NCBI GenBank assembly: GCA_008508345.1
Contig: QNGE01000129.1
Coordinates: forward strand, 191,102 to 255,101
DNA length: 64,000 bases
Direction: 5' to 3'
Source: Paragonimus westermani
Taxonomy: Eukaryota > Platyhelminthes > Trematoda > Plagiorchiida > Troglotrematidae
How positions within the stretch are numbered: position 1 is the stretch's first letter; each line of letters begins with the position of its first letter. This document shows positions 23,771-36,091 of this stretch, one piece after another. Position numbers and translations under genes: made by a program. The notes under the pieces are model-generated. The model saw only the letters and a program-made list of their open reading frames with translations. It was not told the origin of the DNA and made no database searches.

Positions 23771-26700
23771 CTGGAACAGTAATCTCATTCAACTTTTTGG
23801 CTTGCAGTTGTTCACTGACATCTGTCCTAATTCTGTGCAGTAATTGGGAATGGAACAAAGTTTCTGCGTGACTCTACGAGAAAAAAACCAGAAGTGCGGT
23901 TAATTATTGTCACTCTACATGAAAATTTCCTGGCTGACGCCAAATCTGACAACTCACGGATCAGTTGCTTTCGCTTTGAACATACTGCTATCGTGTACCT
24001 TCACCTAACTCTCCAGATAGACAGGTTCAGAAGGTCTACTGCGCACATCACTTCGAGGCAAGAAGAGAAGTGACCTATTTACAAACACATTTATCTCTAA
24101 AGCTTTCTAGACAAACATAAGAGGGCCGTAGTGGATTACCTGGAACGGTGTGAGAACCATCGAGACAATACAGCTGTCTCACTGTTCATGTTAGGAACAT
24201 TGTATCAGAACATTTACACAAAATCTACTGTTAAGGGAACGTCTAAAATGTTTCATTTTATAACATAAACAGTACAGTGTTAACAGTCTTGACAGCAATC
24301 TCAATATATATCTATAGTGCCAAAAATGATTCTATACGGTGACCAACACAGGCTTGCAAATATTCACTCGAAATGGCGGCCTTGGTAGCAAGAGTGCGCC
24401 ACAAGTAAGTAATGAATATGGACTTCATTTGGAAGAAGTCAATCATGTCCTCCGTGAAAAATTGAGAGAATGGTGGGTAGATCGGAAAAGAACCAAATGT
24501 CAAACAGATTTATGCAATAGTATGATCGGACAGTTATCTTGCTTTTGTGGATCAAGATACTCGGTTTGTTAAAGAATATATTTATCACATGACGCCAGCG
24601 ACGCAGAACAGTAGCGTTGATGACAGCTCTGCTTTGAATAAGCTGTTGTTAAGGTCACTCGCCTAGTTGCTTGGCCATACCAACTTAAATTAGCTGGTGT
24701 TGAGTTAGTAGTCAACACTTACAGGAGGTAATGCTGTCACCACCTATGCATCCGGCACAGAGAATTTTGGGGCGTAAAGGATAACACCCTGATCGTAATA
24801 AGATCCAACCCTAATTAATGGGGTGAGGAAAATCGATAACTCAGTTACATACCAACACCCAGGTGATGCTGATGCAACTGATAGCCAAGTGGATAACAAC
24901 ACTGTCTTGTAACGCAAACGGTAGACAATCCGTTCCCCCTTTCGATCCATCTCTGCCTTATGAGTCCAACCAAGGGCGCAGCTTGCCATAGAGTATCGGT
25001 TTGAGAGTGGGCTTTACAAAGATTCACTACCGCTTTCATTACGGACAGTCTCTTTTAATTCTTACCTCTCTGATTGTTTACCGTCCAGCGGTTTTTACAG
25101 TTATCAAAGATTTGCGGGTGCAGCCATGAGCATAACCTACGTTGCCCAACTTTGAGGTCCAGATCCAGCGGAGACAAATTAAAGGTTTTACATTTATTTA
25201 TACCATTCGTGTTACCGGGAAACAGAGTGCTGCTCGTGTTCTACGTAAGACGGAGGCGTCACTAACAATTCTTTTATTAGGTGTGTTAAGAATGGATAAA
25301 TTGTTTGGTGGATGTTTGCATGGTATAGAATCCAGTGGTAGTTATTGACCACCAGTGTCCTATCTAATCAAATTCATTTCAGCCTGCATGTTTTCGCCCA
25401 TATTGAGCTGGGGGTCAAATGGTGTCCATAACAATAAAAGAACGTCGAGCAAACGAAGGAAAATCAACCAATAGATTTTACTCTCTTCAAGGTGTTCTAA
25501 GGAAATTGATTTCTTGTCTGACTTTTCCGCGATTGATGAAGAAGAATACCCGACTTTTATTTCACTTACTCCACCCAGTATAGTCATTTTATATCTTAAG
25601 TGATTCCACTTTATCCGGATTAGTTCAAAACTATAGTCCATGTTTCTGTCCATCAAATCTTGTAACTTCCTACTGCAGTAGACGAATGATAATCCTTCCA
25701 ACATGACCTTGCACCACTGATGATCTGTCTAGTTCAATATATTTAAACGCCGTTTCCAATTATCGCGTACTAGGTAGCCGGCTGATACCACTGCCCCAGC
25801 TGAAACATTAAACATGAACGCTGGCTGACTGTTTTGTTTTAGAAATATTGTCTTTTCCTCACAGAAAGCAAGAGTTACGCAATTCATTCCTTGCATAGTC
25901 TATTGTTATTTTGCCGAGGGATAGTGTTTTCAAAGGAGAACAATATTAGGATGCAATATAAGCGACGTAACACGTGATCCTACTAAACAAGCACAGTGAA
26001 TAACACTTTCATCATGCCACTATCAAGGAGTTGGACGCACAGTTAGATGTGTAGTTTGGTAGCATATATCTGAGGGTAGGTTTACTAGTTGTTTGGTACG
26101 GAAACAGATAGTCGGCAGTACCTATCTTACTCGGTTTGATTACATCAAACATCAGGTCACATGAATAATCTGGACAGCGGTGATCAGTTATAAGCCCGTA
26201 AATGACACTTAATTGTTGTGAACAAGTCAGCGGGTGATCAGATTGGTTGTTTAACTGATGTATACATATTCCACTCTTAAGTTGGCCTGCGTGTTCGAGG
26301 TTTTGTCAACATACTATTTGTTTCAATTTGCTAGTATATTATCGATTTGAGCAGAAACGTTAGAATACGAAAAATGCTAGATGCAAGCGTTCCGTATTGA
26401 CACTTCAGTATCAAATTAACAATGACATGAAACGGCTTTTTCATATCGAACTACTAGGGGGTGGGTGGGATGAATAGTCGATTGGTGGGTTAGGAAAGGT
26501 CACTAAGTTCAAGACAGGGTCAGCAACACACCTTTTTACTTTAACGTGAATGAGAGATTTACACGCATTCAAATGTTTGTACATATCTCTCAGTGTAACA
26601 TTATGAGTCTTAATTTGATTTCAGTAATATTTTGTCTCGTTCTCGTTTCTGAGACATGACTTCACACCCGTAGATGTTAATGTTGGAAAACGATTAAAAC

Positions 26701-28533
26701 TTTGGTAGCTTTTGTATCAGCTACTTTTTCCGGTTGCACGAATCGTTTTGTTTTTGAACCCACTTAGCTGAAGGAAGCTTTACTGAAAACATTTCAAGAC
26801 CAGACAAAATCGCTCTCTTCCTCGCAAACAGCTTCTTCATAGAAGAAGACTGCTGTGCGCATATTACATGGTCCATGGCTATAAGCGTCTTTAAGTGGCA
26901 AAGTGATCGAATTTACATGGGTTTTTTTCAGCTGTTCAAGAATTCTTCTAGCCAAACAGCCTAGGTAGGTACGTCAACTTAACACAAGGGGAACTACTCA
27001 CCAGTGAGATGAGTAAATGTACTTTCAGTGTGATGAACTATGAAATGAGTGTGCTAACAATCAATGGAATATTAGAACAAATGTGAAATCCCCATATTTA
27101 AAATATCTAAAATGTAATCGGTATGATTACTTTTATGCTAAAAATACACTTCATTTGGCTCACGGTTTCGTATCAAACCCTTTACTATCCTATCGGTTAC
27201 TTGTTCTACGTCGTTTGAACTTTTGACTTTTGTAAGTTTTCCGTAGATACAGACAATAAGAACACATTCAACACTATGACTAACCTTACCCACACTATGT
27301 ACTAAAAGCCACTTGCTGCAAATACACACGGATATTGAGAATCTGAAACTTTTGTTACCACCTTTTACCTCCAGAAATCGGATTCGTGATGCCACATACC
27401 CCTAGATAAGCGGACTTGATATAGACTTTTCTGAGATGTTGACAACCATAAAACCGAACATCTGACACTAATCAATTTCGTACGTCTTATAACGTATGGT
27501 AACTTGTTTGAGCATTACACGTAAACTACAGCGACAACTTCCTTCGCTAGGATGAGCCTATTTGTATGACTCCAGCGGTTACACGATGCGATCGTTCTCT
27601 CAAAATCACAGTATACCCGAAAAAGGACATCACCTTTCCCATTTTGTCTATGCCCTGTATGCCTTGTATGGCTATACACTCAGGTTGCGACACAACTTGA
27701 TGCCGTTTCTATTTGTTCCCTGGAATACAAGACAAAACTTAAAAACCCAGTTGTGAAAACATACACTTTTATGATAAAACTGATCTTCCATCAGGAGTGG
27801 CACGCTGTCTTGCTGCAACTATTTAATCGACTGACGTACGGCGCTAAACCAAGAGGTCATAAATGTCACTTTCAGATTCCGCTATCTGATCATCCCATCG
27901 CCATGTGAAACCCACCCTATATTCTTGCAGACAGGTCTCCTCAAAAAGATACCCCAAGCTGTTAAACCTAGGTTCCACCAGTGACAAATATGATCATTCA
28001 CCTTCTAATAGTGACCTGCAAGGTGGCAGATTTATTAAGCTGGAACAGATTAACTGAGTAAAATATTTCAAGTTTTTGAATTTTCGTTTTCTTTTGGTAA
28101 TTAATCTGATGCAGTACTCGTCGCGTAATGATATGCTGTTCCGGTTGTCGGATTGTGCTCAACACAATTCCGGATTTTTCACAAGTTGGTCTCTTCCAAA
28201 TTAGTAAATTTATTACTTCTGTTTGATAACTGTGTCTCTCTGGAACAGTCCATTCATACTTGACTTTCCACCAAGATCAGAGAGTAATTTTTCTCACTTG
28301 AACTCAAAAAGTACTTTTCATCCACACAGTTACCGACTGTTATGGCAGTTTGCAATTTGTCTGCTGTTCATGATATTAATTATGTAGACGTTCGTTGTTT
28401 GGCGGTATGCTCTAAATAGACACGATTCCGTTCACTTTCATCTGAACTTTGGATCACCAGAATATAATCCATGCGGTTTTGAGAAAGTTACCACAATTCA
28501 TCTGAAATATGTTAGCATAAATGGATAACTCAC
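23771..28533 (-). other. Intron between exons C and B
   Basis: About 4.8 kb. It holds the decayed hammerhead SINE at 24870-24990. A minus-strand open frame at 25360-25704 has an acceptor-like ctactgcag and a gtaagt, but its phase does not fit the neighbouring exons. I see nothing else with a clear identity. Confidence 0.55.
24870..24990 (+). mobile_element. Decayed hammerhead SINE, third copy
   Basis: A textbook A box (TAGCCAAGTGG, 24882-24892) is followed by a weak B-box region (about 24925-24945) and then CTTATGAGTCCAACCAAGG (from 24957), matching CTGATGAGTCCAAACGAGG of the copy at 799 with a few changes. The GAAAC part has become GCGCAGC, so the ribozyme is dead. It shows that the family was dispersed in this genome. 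Confidence 0.6.
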
Positions 28534-28761
28534 CTTTCTCATTTGCACGACAGTCATACTGTCTGTGTCTATCGTAGGCTGTTGGCTTTCACAACTCTTG
28601 GTGTTTGCTGTAAAGCATCGTCTCCAGGTTCGATGTTGCGGCCGATTGAGCATATAACACGCCACTTTGGGCAATTGTCTGTGCGTACCATTCACTTGTA
28701 CTGAAATACATGAAACTCGACGGACCTGGCGTCCAGGTCGACAGGGATCGCTTTGAATGCA
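28534..28761 (-). CDS. Exon B: rest of TSP1 number 3
   Basis: The acceptor is tatcctgttccacag before TGCATT and the donor is GAGAAAG followed by gtgagt. The exon has 228 bases, 76 codons, phase 0 at both ends. It starts CIQSDPCRPGRQVRRVSC and goes on through RPQHRTWRRC to KSC, which completes the TSP1 whose Trp (EQWGK) ends exon A. About 19 residues of Ser/Thr/Asp-rich linker follow. The loop from Cys1 to Cys2 is CIQSDPC rather than CSxxC, a divergent TSP1 with no O-fucose site. Confidence 0.87.
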
Positions 28762-31700
28762 CTGTGGAACAGGATAAAAAAGCAGGTTGGGCATGTAGGT
28801 GATGAGTGAAAAAGGACCACTTTTCTGTATCAAAGGTCGTCAACTTCGAAGGCATACAAGATTGTACTGTGCCTCCCCACCTACCATCCTAGGTCAGAAT
28901 CTCAAGACCGTCGACAGCTAGGCAACTAATCATAAAGCTGATTGTTTAGACTCTGGTAGCTTAAAACCAACAATGCATCACGTTGATTAGCATAAACAAG
29001 CGCGTCGGTGTGATCATTTTATTTTCCTGTTTTGCGTTGCCTCTTAGAAGTGTCGTTTTGACGGTAAAATAAATTCACGAAAATAAGTGTTGTAATAACT
29101 ACTTGGGCCTAATTAGCTAGAAATTACGAATAACACTGGAACCAATTCAACCGTCGTGAAAAAATCCGTGCCAGCAAACTGCTGACTTCTCTTTCCTTAT
29201 GATTCAGTAAGTAGAATGTCACTTTTTGAATATGAACGATCTGTAGACTGTAACAAGCTCAATCAACCCAGCTTCATTGATAGCCAAATATGCATCAACA
29301 ACAGACCACCTGGTTGATCCTGACAAATTGTTCAAGATATTGTTACATGACCGTAAACCGAAATCGCCAGTGATTAGTGAAACAGTACTATTCAGAAAAC
29401 GTTGGCCAATTTGTGTGTAGAGAAGGCGCCGTTCGCTTTTCCGTGAAGCGTGTGAAGGACGAAAATTATTTGTTTGGTTCTTTCAACTGTTGTTGGTGTG
29501 TACCGTCTTCATTCGAAATTTGTTAATTTCATGCAACCAACTGACGAGAATAAGTCGAAATATTAACCTCTCGTGACATACCCATCTGTTTTGACTAAGT
29601 GCGTGAACGGAACTCAGTGCTCTAATCGAAACTGAGTCTATTAACATGTTGTGAGTGTTTGGTTGCTGCCAGTTGTCCTTCGATTTTCTTGGACTGATAT
29701 AAAAATCAGCCGAATATTGCTCAAAATTTTTTATTAACACTCATTTTCCATCCAGCTGGTCAGAGTCAACAATGTACACCGTGGCTGATAACTGATTTGA
29801 GAACATTCGGTCACCTCCATCAGATATATTCGAATTTAATTTTCACTTAATAAAAGTTTTTTAGTGGAAGTCGTTTTTCCCTAAAATTTTCGAAAGCGAC
29901 TTCTCGCATCTCAGAATTTGAGCTAATTTTGAGGTTTAAACTCACATACTATGTCAAAATAATGAATGGGTACTTTCATACTTGGTAAGCTCATTGGCTC
30001 CGATTAAAACTAACTACTGCAACTGTTCTGTATAGAAACCGACATTCGTCAGTTGACAGTGTATAGCACATAAGCCATCGTATACACCATTGAAATGTTA
30101 AAAGATGTTCCAAAAATCAGACCACTAGTTGACTGGTGACAAAAATGACCACTCAACCTAGTATTTAAAGCAATCCATCAAGGCTTATGGCGTTGCGCTT
30201 AACGGGGAAGCTATTGTGGTACTGCTGTCTCGTTGTTTACCGGTTTCCAATTTCTGGACCTTTGCCAGCCAGAAAGGCCGAGGGACATGGATTCAAATTT
30301 GGACGAGATGACTCATGTTGCAATGAAGTTTATGAACAATAGTGGGGGGTTTGCTGGGTTAAAGCGTTGTTAAGAGAAGTTCATATCTAATTGGAGAACC
30401 GGTATACAGCGTTGAGTGTAATTATTAAACTTTTAGGCGCTACAACAGGTGTACCCGTTTGTGAATTATGTGAAACCTATGCTGCAATGCTAGATACATC
30501 TGAACCTGATCCATACCGTGGTCTGCCTTACTTAATTTAAGGATACGGCGTCGATTCATCTGAGTCAGCATTAAGCGGTGTAAATTTGATAAGAAATGTG
30601 CGATTTGCGGATGCTTTGAGTGGACGTTTTGAAACAGTGTAAAAACGTTTAAACTTCTTTTCGGATCAGATTTTCTTGGCGGCGCTCTTCAAAGCGATAC
30701 ATTGAGCCTAACATATACCACTACATTTAGTAATGTGATACACGTGTTGACTGTAAGGACATTAGTCGCATGTAGCCTACTAACGTTGGAAACCAGAACA
30801 CGAACAGGGTTTGATCAAAATTTACTCCTTGGTTGTAATACGTTAGGTTAAACAAAGTTATCCATTAAATTTCCGCATTTCTACTGAATGGATCTCATCC
30901 GATAGTTAGAAGTGTTGGGTGATAGAGTTTTTACGGTATCTTGGTTGGACACTATGGTTAAGCACTTCAGGTCAGGTGGCCCCTCACAATTGGAAAACTC
31001 ATTCTTCGTGTATTTTTCGTTTCGTTCATTAATTAGTTTAACCCGTTAAGACGAAAACCTCAGACAAAATCACTCTCAACCTTGAGTAGGTTTTTGAGGT
31101 GTAGTATTTGCATTGCAAAATGAGGCTTCCGTGCTTGATAGACGAAACAATTTTCAGTTTGGCACAAAGCCCCAGAGAGATACACTAAGAGAGTTTTGTC
31201 GAGCCACATACGACGGATTTACGAAGTGCTGCTGGGACGATTCCTCAGTATACCTTGAAACCACCAGTGAGCAGTGTTCTGAAACAACTCTGCGTAAGTA
31301 ATATGTGATCGATCACCGCTGTATTAACGCTCAACCAGTGATCTCTACGGAGTGTGGGTGGCATCATCCAGTATCGACCGTTTGCGAACACACGATTATT
31401 TCATATTTTGTTTTGCAGTCAAGCTGTTATATAGCAGCGAATGCTGAAAGATCTCAAACTGACTGATTTATCCACCGCGTGCTTTCTACTTGTATTCAGA
31501 ATTGCCCATATATATAATGAATGACTTCTTCAAAGTTTGATCGTTCATTATCATGCCAGTCGCCGTTATAACCGAAGCGTTAGGAAAAAATTGTGGTTTG
31601 TGTTCATCATGATGAGGCTCCAACATCAGTTGTGGGCGCACGTCCACGTTGACGGTTTTACAAGCTGTCCCAGTTATTGTGTTACATTGACGTCGACGTG

Positions 31701-34700
31701 GTTCTAGTGAGCTGAAATCTGACCCCCCCTGAGAAAACTGTCCTTATTGCAGCAGCATTCTTGCAGCCTGTGGTATCTAGGTTTTAGTGTGTAACATGTG
31801 TAATTTATGGAGACTTACGCAATTTCGTGTGTCCCCTTGACGATAAGCGGTAAATATTTCTTGCCACATTAAAAGCTGAATTGCAATAAACGAGTTTGTC
31901 AAAGTTTAGTTAATTCTCTTCAAAAACTCTGAATTAACGATGTGGATTGGGCACTCAGTGAAGCAGTTCGCAAACATTTTTTTCCTGTACGGTTTTGATT
32001 ATCCAACCGCGATATCAAATGGGTACTTCTAGCAGAAACGTTCGGGAACAAGTGAACTAGGTGAAACGAATTATTTCACGGGATCCGGGGGAAACAGTGT
32101 AACCCTTATTTCAACTTAACTGTTGACTCTTTAGCAACAAGCAATGCCAAAACTGTGTTAATACCTCCCGTTTGAAACAAACGAGAATACCAACAAACGC
32201 AAACAATGCGTTAGACACAAGACTTGTGGTCAGTTGGTTGAACGCCCTAACTCCTGTTCTTGTCATGTTCCTGTCACTGACCAAAACAAACGTGTGTATT
32301 AGCAAACGTAGTGTGAAGATTTATGGGTTAAACCCAGGACCTAACAGTATTCTGAAGCCTGTTGTATAGTAATCGACTAAGCACATTTAGCCAACCAGAA
32401 ACAAGCAAATGCTACAGCTAGCAAACGGGGATAGTTGTACAGTAGCAGGTGTCAGCTGTTAGCAATTGAGAGCTTGTACAGCATTTTCATCTAAGCTGTA
32501 AATTGTACACAATGAACAAGGTGTCCGGTTAGGAGTTAACTAATTTGGCACCCGCAAATGTGATCAGAATTAGGGGTGATGAAATAGGAATTGGGGCACA
32601 AACTTCTGTTTCCCCAAAACTCTGTTTGTAAGTGGCTTACTGCAAGTGAATGAATAGATATTTGATATTCAAACATAAGGTAACGAAGATGCATTGTATT
32701 ATCTGAATGCTAACATTTAAACAGAGTTCAAGCATGACTGAGAGCTGAAACTGAGAGCAAATACAACTCATTCGAGATTAAATCAAAATCAAGAATGAAC
32801 ACATAGCCAGTGAACTTAAAGTAAGTGACAGCTGATTGCACATTTTTTTAAAATCTAACAAATTCCCCTTATGTTTGTTTCCAACCTTGCAGACTTCATT
32901 TGGGCTGTCGTTTAAGTTTCACGTGATAGCACAACTCATACTGATTAAAAAATCCGTCTTCAATCAAACACGCTAGTTATGTGTTGATATAGGTCATATT
33001 CACTGGCTAGTCTTTGCTACTGCCAGCCATAATGCATTCACATTTTCCAGACAGTGTAACGGTAGCTGTTGGCTGTTCAAAACCATAAGGTATGCAGACA
33101 CATAACTACACTAAATGTACGATAAGGCGAGTTATTTTTACACATCACATATGGAAAGCTCATAAGACAAGATTATTCAAAAGTTTTAGTTATCTGAATA
33201 GGATATTCGGACGATTTTTAGTGATCATTCCAACTAAACAGCATGGCACAAATCTGTAGGCTATGCGAATCCCCAATTTTACGGTTGATTGAAAAGTAAC
33301 ACATTCTTTACCCCTTGAGAGATCCCGTTCTGCAATATGGGCTGACCAGCTGATCTGCTGACATGTTCACCAACTGTAAGCTGTTTACACTTCGGCGCAT
33401 AATTTTGAAATGCCCCGATTCACCGCAGTGTTGAATAATACCACCATCGTTCTGAATGCCACTGACACTAGGTCAAAAAAGTTTTACTATAGTAACCGTT
33501 AGTCTTTATGCGCGATAACAGTTCAGCCGAATCCACAGAACTTTTAGTCTCCTTTTTAATATCTGAAACACTCATTTTACCATGAAATTATGAATGTGAG
33601 GTGTTATTCCATGTGTAACTGCTTTCAACAAGTTTGTAGCGCGGACGTACAAAGTAGGTCCGGTAGTTGCAACCCAGTAGCTTATGGTTATGACTTAAGA
33701 AGCAGCTTCTACTGTGTTATGTTGACTGAATTGTTGTAAGTATTACGTCATAGATGGACCAAATGCAAAAGAAGAAGAGAAAATTATTCAGGTTTCCAAG
33801 GTCGTTCATCCGAGTCCCTCGTCCACATTTAATTATGAAGAAAAGGAGAAATTTCTTCATGAGGACAGTTTAGTCGGATTCAGTTCAACTTCGCTGTACA
33901 ACAAATGGACATGAGTAAGACAACGTATAAGGTTATTGGTTTCGTTTCTATGGTATACAAGACATCAGTAACCTATAGGCTGTTCTATCGAGCATCTGGA
34001 ACCACAGATTGAGTGGATACTGTTTGTCAGTCTCCGGCAACCTTTAATCAGAAAATGGAGCCATATGCTCTCAACAATAAATCGGTTATAGAGGTTCCTA
34101 AAAGACAATCTACAGCAATTTATTTTAGTGCTGGGGATGCGGTAAACATTATTGCTGTGAAGCTCACATATAACGTTACCAATGTTGTTCAGGTTCTTAC
34201 AAGAAGTAAGCCATTTTTATTACGAAGCAAAAATGAGTTTATCTGTTCCTCATTATTTTGTGTTTCTCTCAGTTTCTTTTCATTGACAAAAACGTATGCA
34301 TCTGTTACAAAAGTACGTCGGGAACACTCTATGCACCAAACTGGCCTGTGTGACAGCTTTGCTGTTTGGAGAGCCATGAACATAGTCTTGATAAGCATAT
34401 TCGGTGCAATATCATTAGAAAAGCTTACGCAAACATAGAAGTTTTCAAATACTTGTGAGCCGCAAACGGTTCGCGTCAAAGGACAACGAAAAATAACGGT
34501 GGTGGTCATCTGATCTCTGGTAAAATGCGAGTGGTTTGTTTCGAGAAACAAATAAAAAGACACCTCTCTGAACTCCGTTATTTTTCAATCGATGTACGTC
34601 CGATCAAATCTGCGCTAATATCTTTCATACGCAAACTAAAGGTTCCTTTCCGTTTTAAAGATACGTGATGGGATACTGAAAGCTGTTCTCTGCGATGTGC

Positions 34701-35655
34701 GTTCGGTATTTCTACCCAGTCACCAAAATGGATCTCCTAAGTTGCTATCAAAAGCTCACAACTAATTCGAGCAATGAAAGTTAGGTCAGGCACCCCAGTA
34801 GAAGAAGCTTAATAATTAATGAGTTACTCAATGATCGAACGGTAGTGTGCGTGGATTGGCGAAATCGAACGACTTGCAACATTTCAAAATCAATCGGTAC
34901 ACGGGAAGATGACTAGTATCGCTGGGTCGATAGCCAAAATGTGGCACACAATTTGCACATTTTACGCTGAAGCTACACAAAAGACCGGGTACATAAAGAT
35001 CCTAGTGGATGATTTTCATTTTCAGGTGTTCCTTGTAAGTGGTTCTCGGTTTTCCTCAGAGTAAACTTTGCTCGTGCTTCAGTCTTTGTTTTCTTTTCTT
35101 GGGAATTACGCACATCTCTTATATATAAAGCAGAATTATACATAACGGCACAGCTAGCAGTTGCAATAACTTCGCTCAACGCATGCGAAAATGGCAGGAA
35201 GACGAGCCAGCAGGCATGTTGGTAAGCAACTCTCGAGGGACTGGTGTGCGCTTTCTCAGTAGAAAGAAGTCTAACAGCTACACATCAGCAAAGTATTACG
35301 TACTGTTCCGACAAACACCCGCACATGACGGGAGTTAAAACTTTGGAAATTTCATTGTTCAGCTTGTGGTAGTTTCTCTTCAATGCGCCTAAAATCATTC
35401 AACAGTCATTCTTTATTTGCTATGAGCTTAGTTACATGTCATCCACTATCCAGACTGATATGTAAAAATGTTATTTTACTAAAGATTTTGAATGCGGTTT
35501 CACGGTGGGCGCTTTTCAGTCTTAGAAATTACGTGAAATGGATTCTTCTGGTAATCTGTGTGTTAAAAACCTCAATCGAACAGTAAGCAGCCGTGTTGCA
35601 GGACTCAACCAAGTGTAAATGCATCTGTGCATGCACTTTTATGAGAATCACTCAC
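28762..35655 (-). other. Long intron between exons B and A
   Basis: About 6.9 kb. It contains the plus-strand exon-like segment at 31158-31293. Other open frames, for example 34013-34438 (plus) and 34189-34563 (minus), overlap on opposite strands and show no known domain. A plus-strand stretch at about 33753-33914 reads as an acidic peptide (AKEEEKIIQVSKVVHPSPSS) ending in a stop and preceded by an acceptor-like tcatag. It could belong with the 31.2 kb segment, but this is weak. Confidence 0.5.
31158..31293 (+). CDS. Possible exon of an unknown Cys-containing protein, opposite strand
   Basis: Plus strand: caattttcag precedes TTTGGCACAAAG and ACTCTGC precedes gtaagt. The 136 bases begin in phase 0 and end in phase 1, with peptide FCRATYDGFTKCCWDD and a further Cys (SEQC). 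The C-x-x-T-Y/W-D-G-x-x-C-W core recalls the N-terminal hormone-binding region of class B GPCRs (CxxTxDGxxCW), but the double Cys and the lack of the later Cys-Pro do not fit well. It lies within an intron of the minus-strand gene. No partner exon is certain. Confidence 0.35.
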
Positions 35656-36091
35656 TTTACCCCATTGTTCAGGTACGAATTCGGGTTTACATGCTATCCG
35701 ATTACATGAACTGTGTTTTTCTGGCCGTTCATACTGACCGCAATAGTATGCAGCATTCTGCTCCAACACCACAATATCTCCATCAGCGCCCGTGTACACG
35801 CACTCCACATCCCGTGACATAGTTCCAAACCCACCACATGTTTGTGAACAGTGTCCCCAGTTGGAAGTTCGCCAGCGGTAGCCACGACATACACCAAGAT
35901 TGCACGCACGTTCAACTGGTTCTTCGTTGGTGCTCTTCGGAGCCGGCAGACCAGCGCAGGCATCATTTCCGATCACAGTGATCACATCGTACATATCCCG
36001 GGTAACGCAAAGAAATTCTTTGCGCTGTATCCCCGGCCCGCATGTTGTTGAACACCGAGACCAATTCTCTGTCTCGTGCCAGTATGGGGTA
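35656..36091 (-). CDS. Exon A: two complete TSP1 domains and the start of a third
   Basis: The acceptor is actacacttcacag before TACCCC and the donor is GGTAAA followed by gtgagt. The exon has 436 bases: one base to finish a codon, then 145 codons, ending in phase 0. TSP1 number 1 runs from YWHETENWSRCSTTCGPG to CNLGVC. Number 2 runs from YRWRTSNWGHCSQTCGG to CNRIAC. The exon ends with KPEFVPEQWGK, the beginning of number 3. Both complete repeats have the W-x4-W arrangement and the CxxTCG consensus for O-fucosylation by POFUT2 (CSTTCG, CSQTCG). The previous exon must end in phase 2; it is not identified with certainty. Confidence 0.9.

Larger units (their letters stand above)
13589..36091 (-). 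other. Gene span: ADAMTS-like (punctin-type) matrix protein, partial
   Basis: Five well-supported exons (36091-35656, 28761-28534, 21219-20620, 18542-18372, 13742-13589) and two less certain ones form one minus-strand gene. Domain order: TSP1, TSP1, TSP1, Cys-rich linker, Ig, TSP1, TSP1, TSP1. Three joins each rebuild a TSP1 domain: WGK with CIQSDPC, SSV with CTDRC, and WSR with CSRLCGG. Each is in phase 0. Animal ADAMTSL1/3 proteins are secreted into the extracellular matrix, have no protease domain, and have TSP1s on both sides of Ig domains. Papilin also mixes TSP1 and Ig but should carry Kunitz domains, which I do not see. Start, signal peptide and stop are not identified. Confidence 0.75.

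Noticed and set aside
34189..34563. Minus-strand Cys-containing segment (about 34429-34516) as a cassette exon of the TSP1 gene
   Set aside because: It starts in phase 2 while exon A ends and exon B starts in phase 0, and the A/B join already rebuilds a TSP1 domain.
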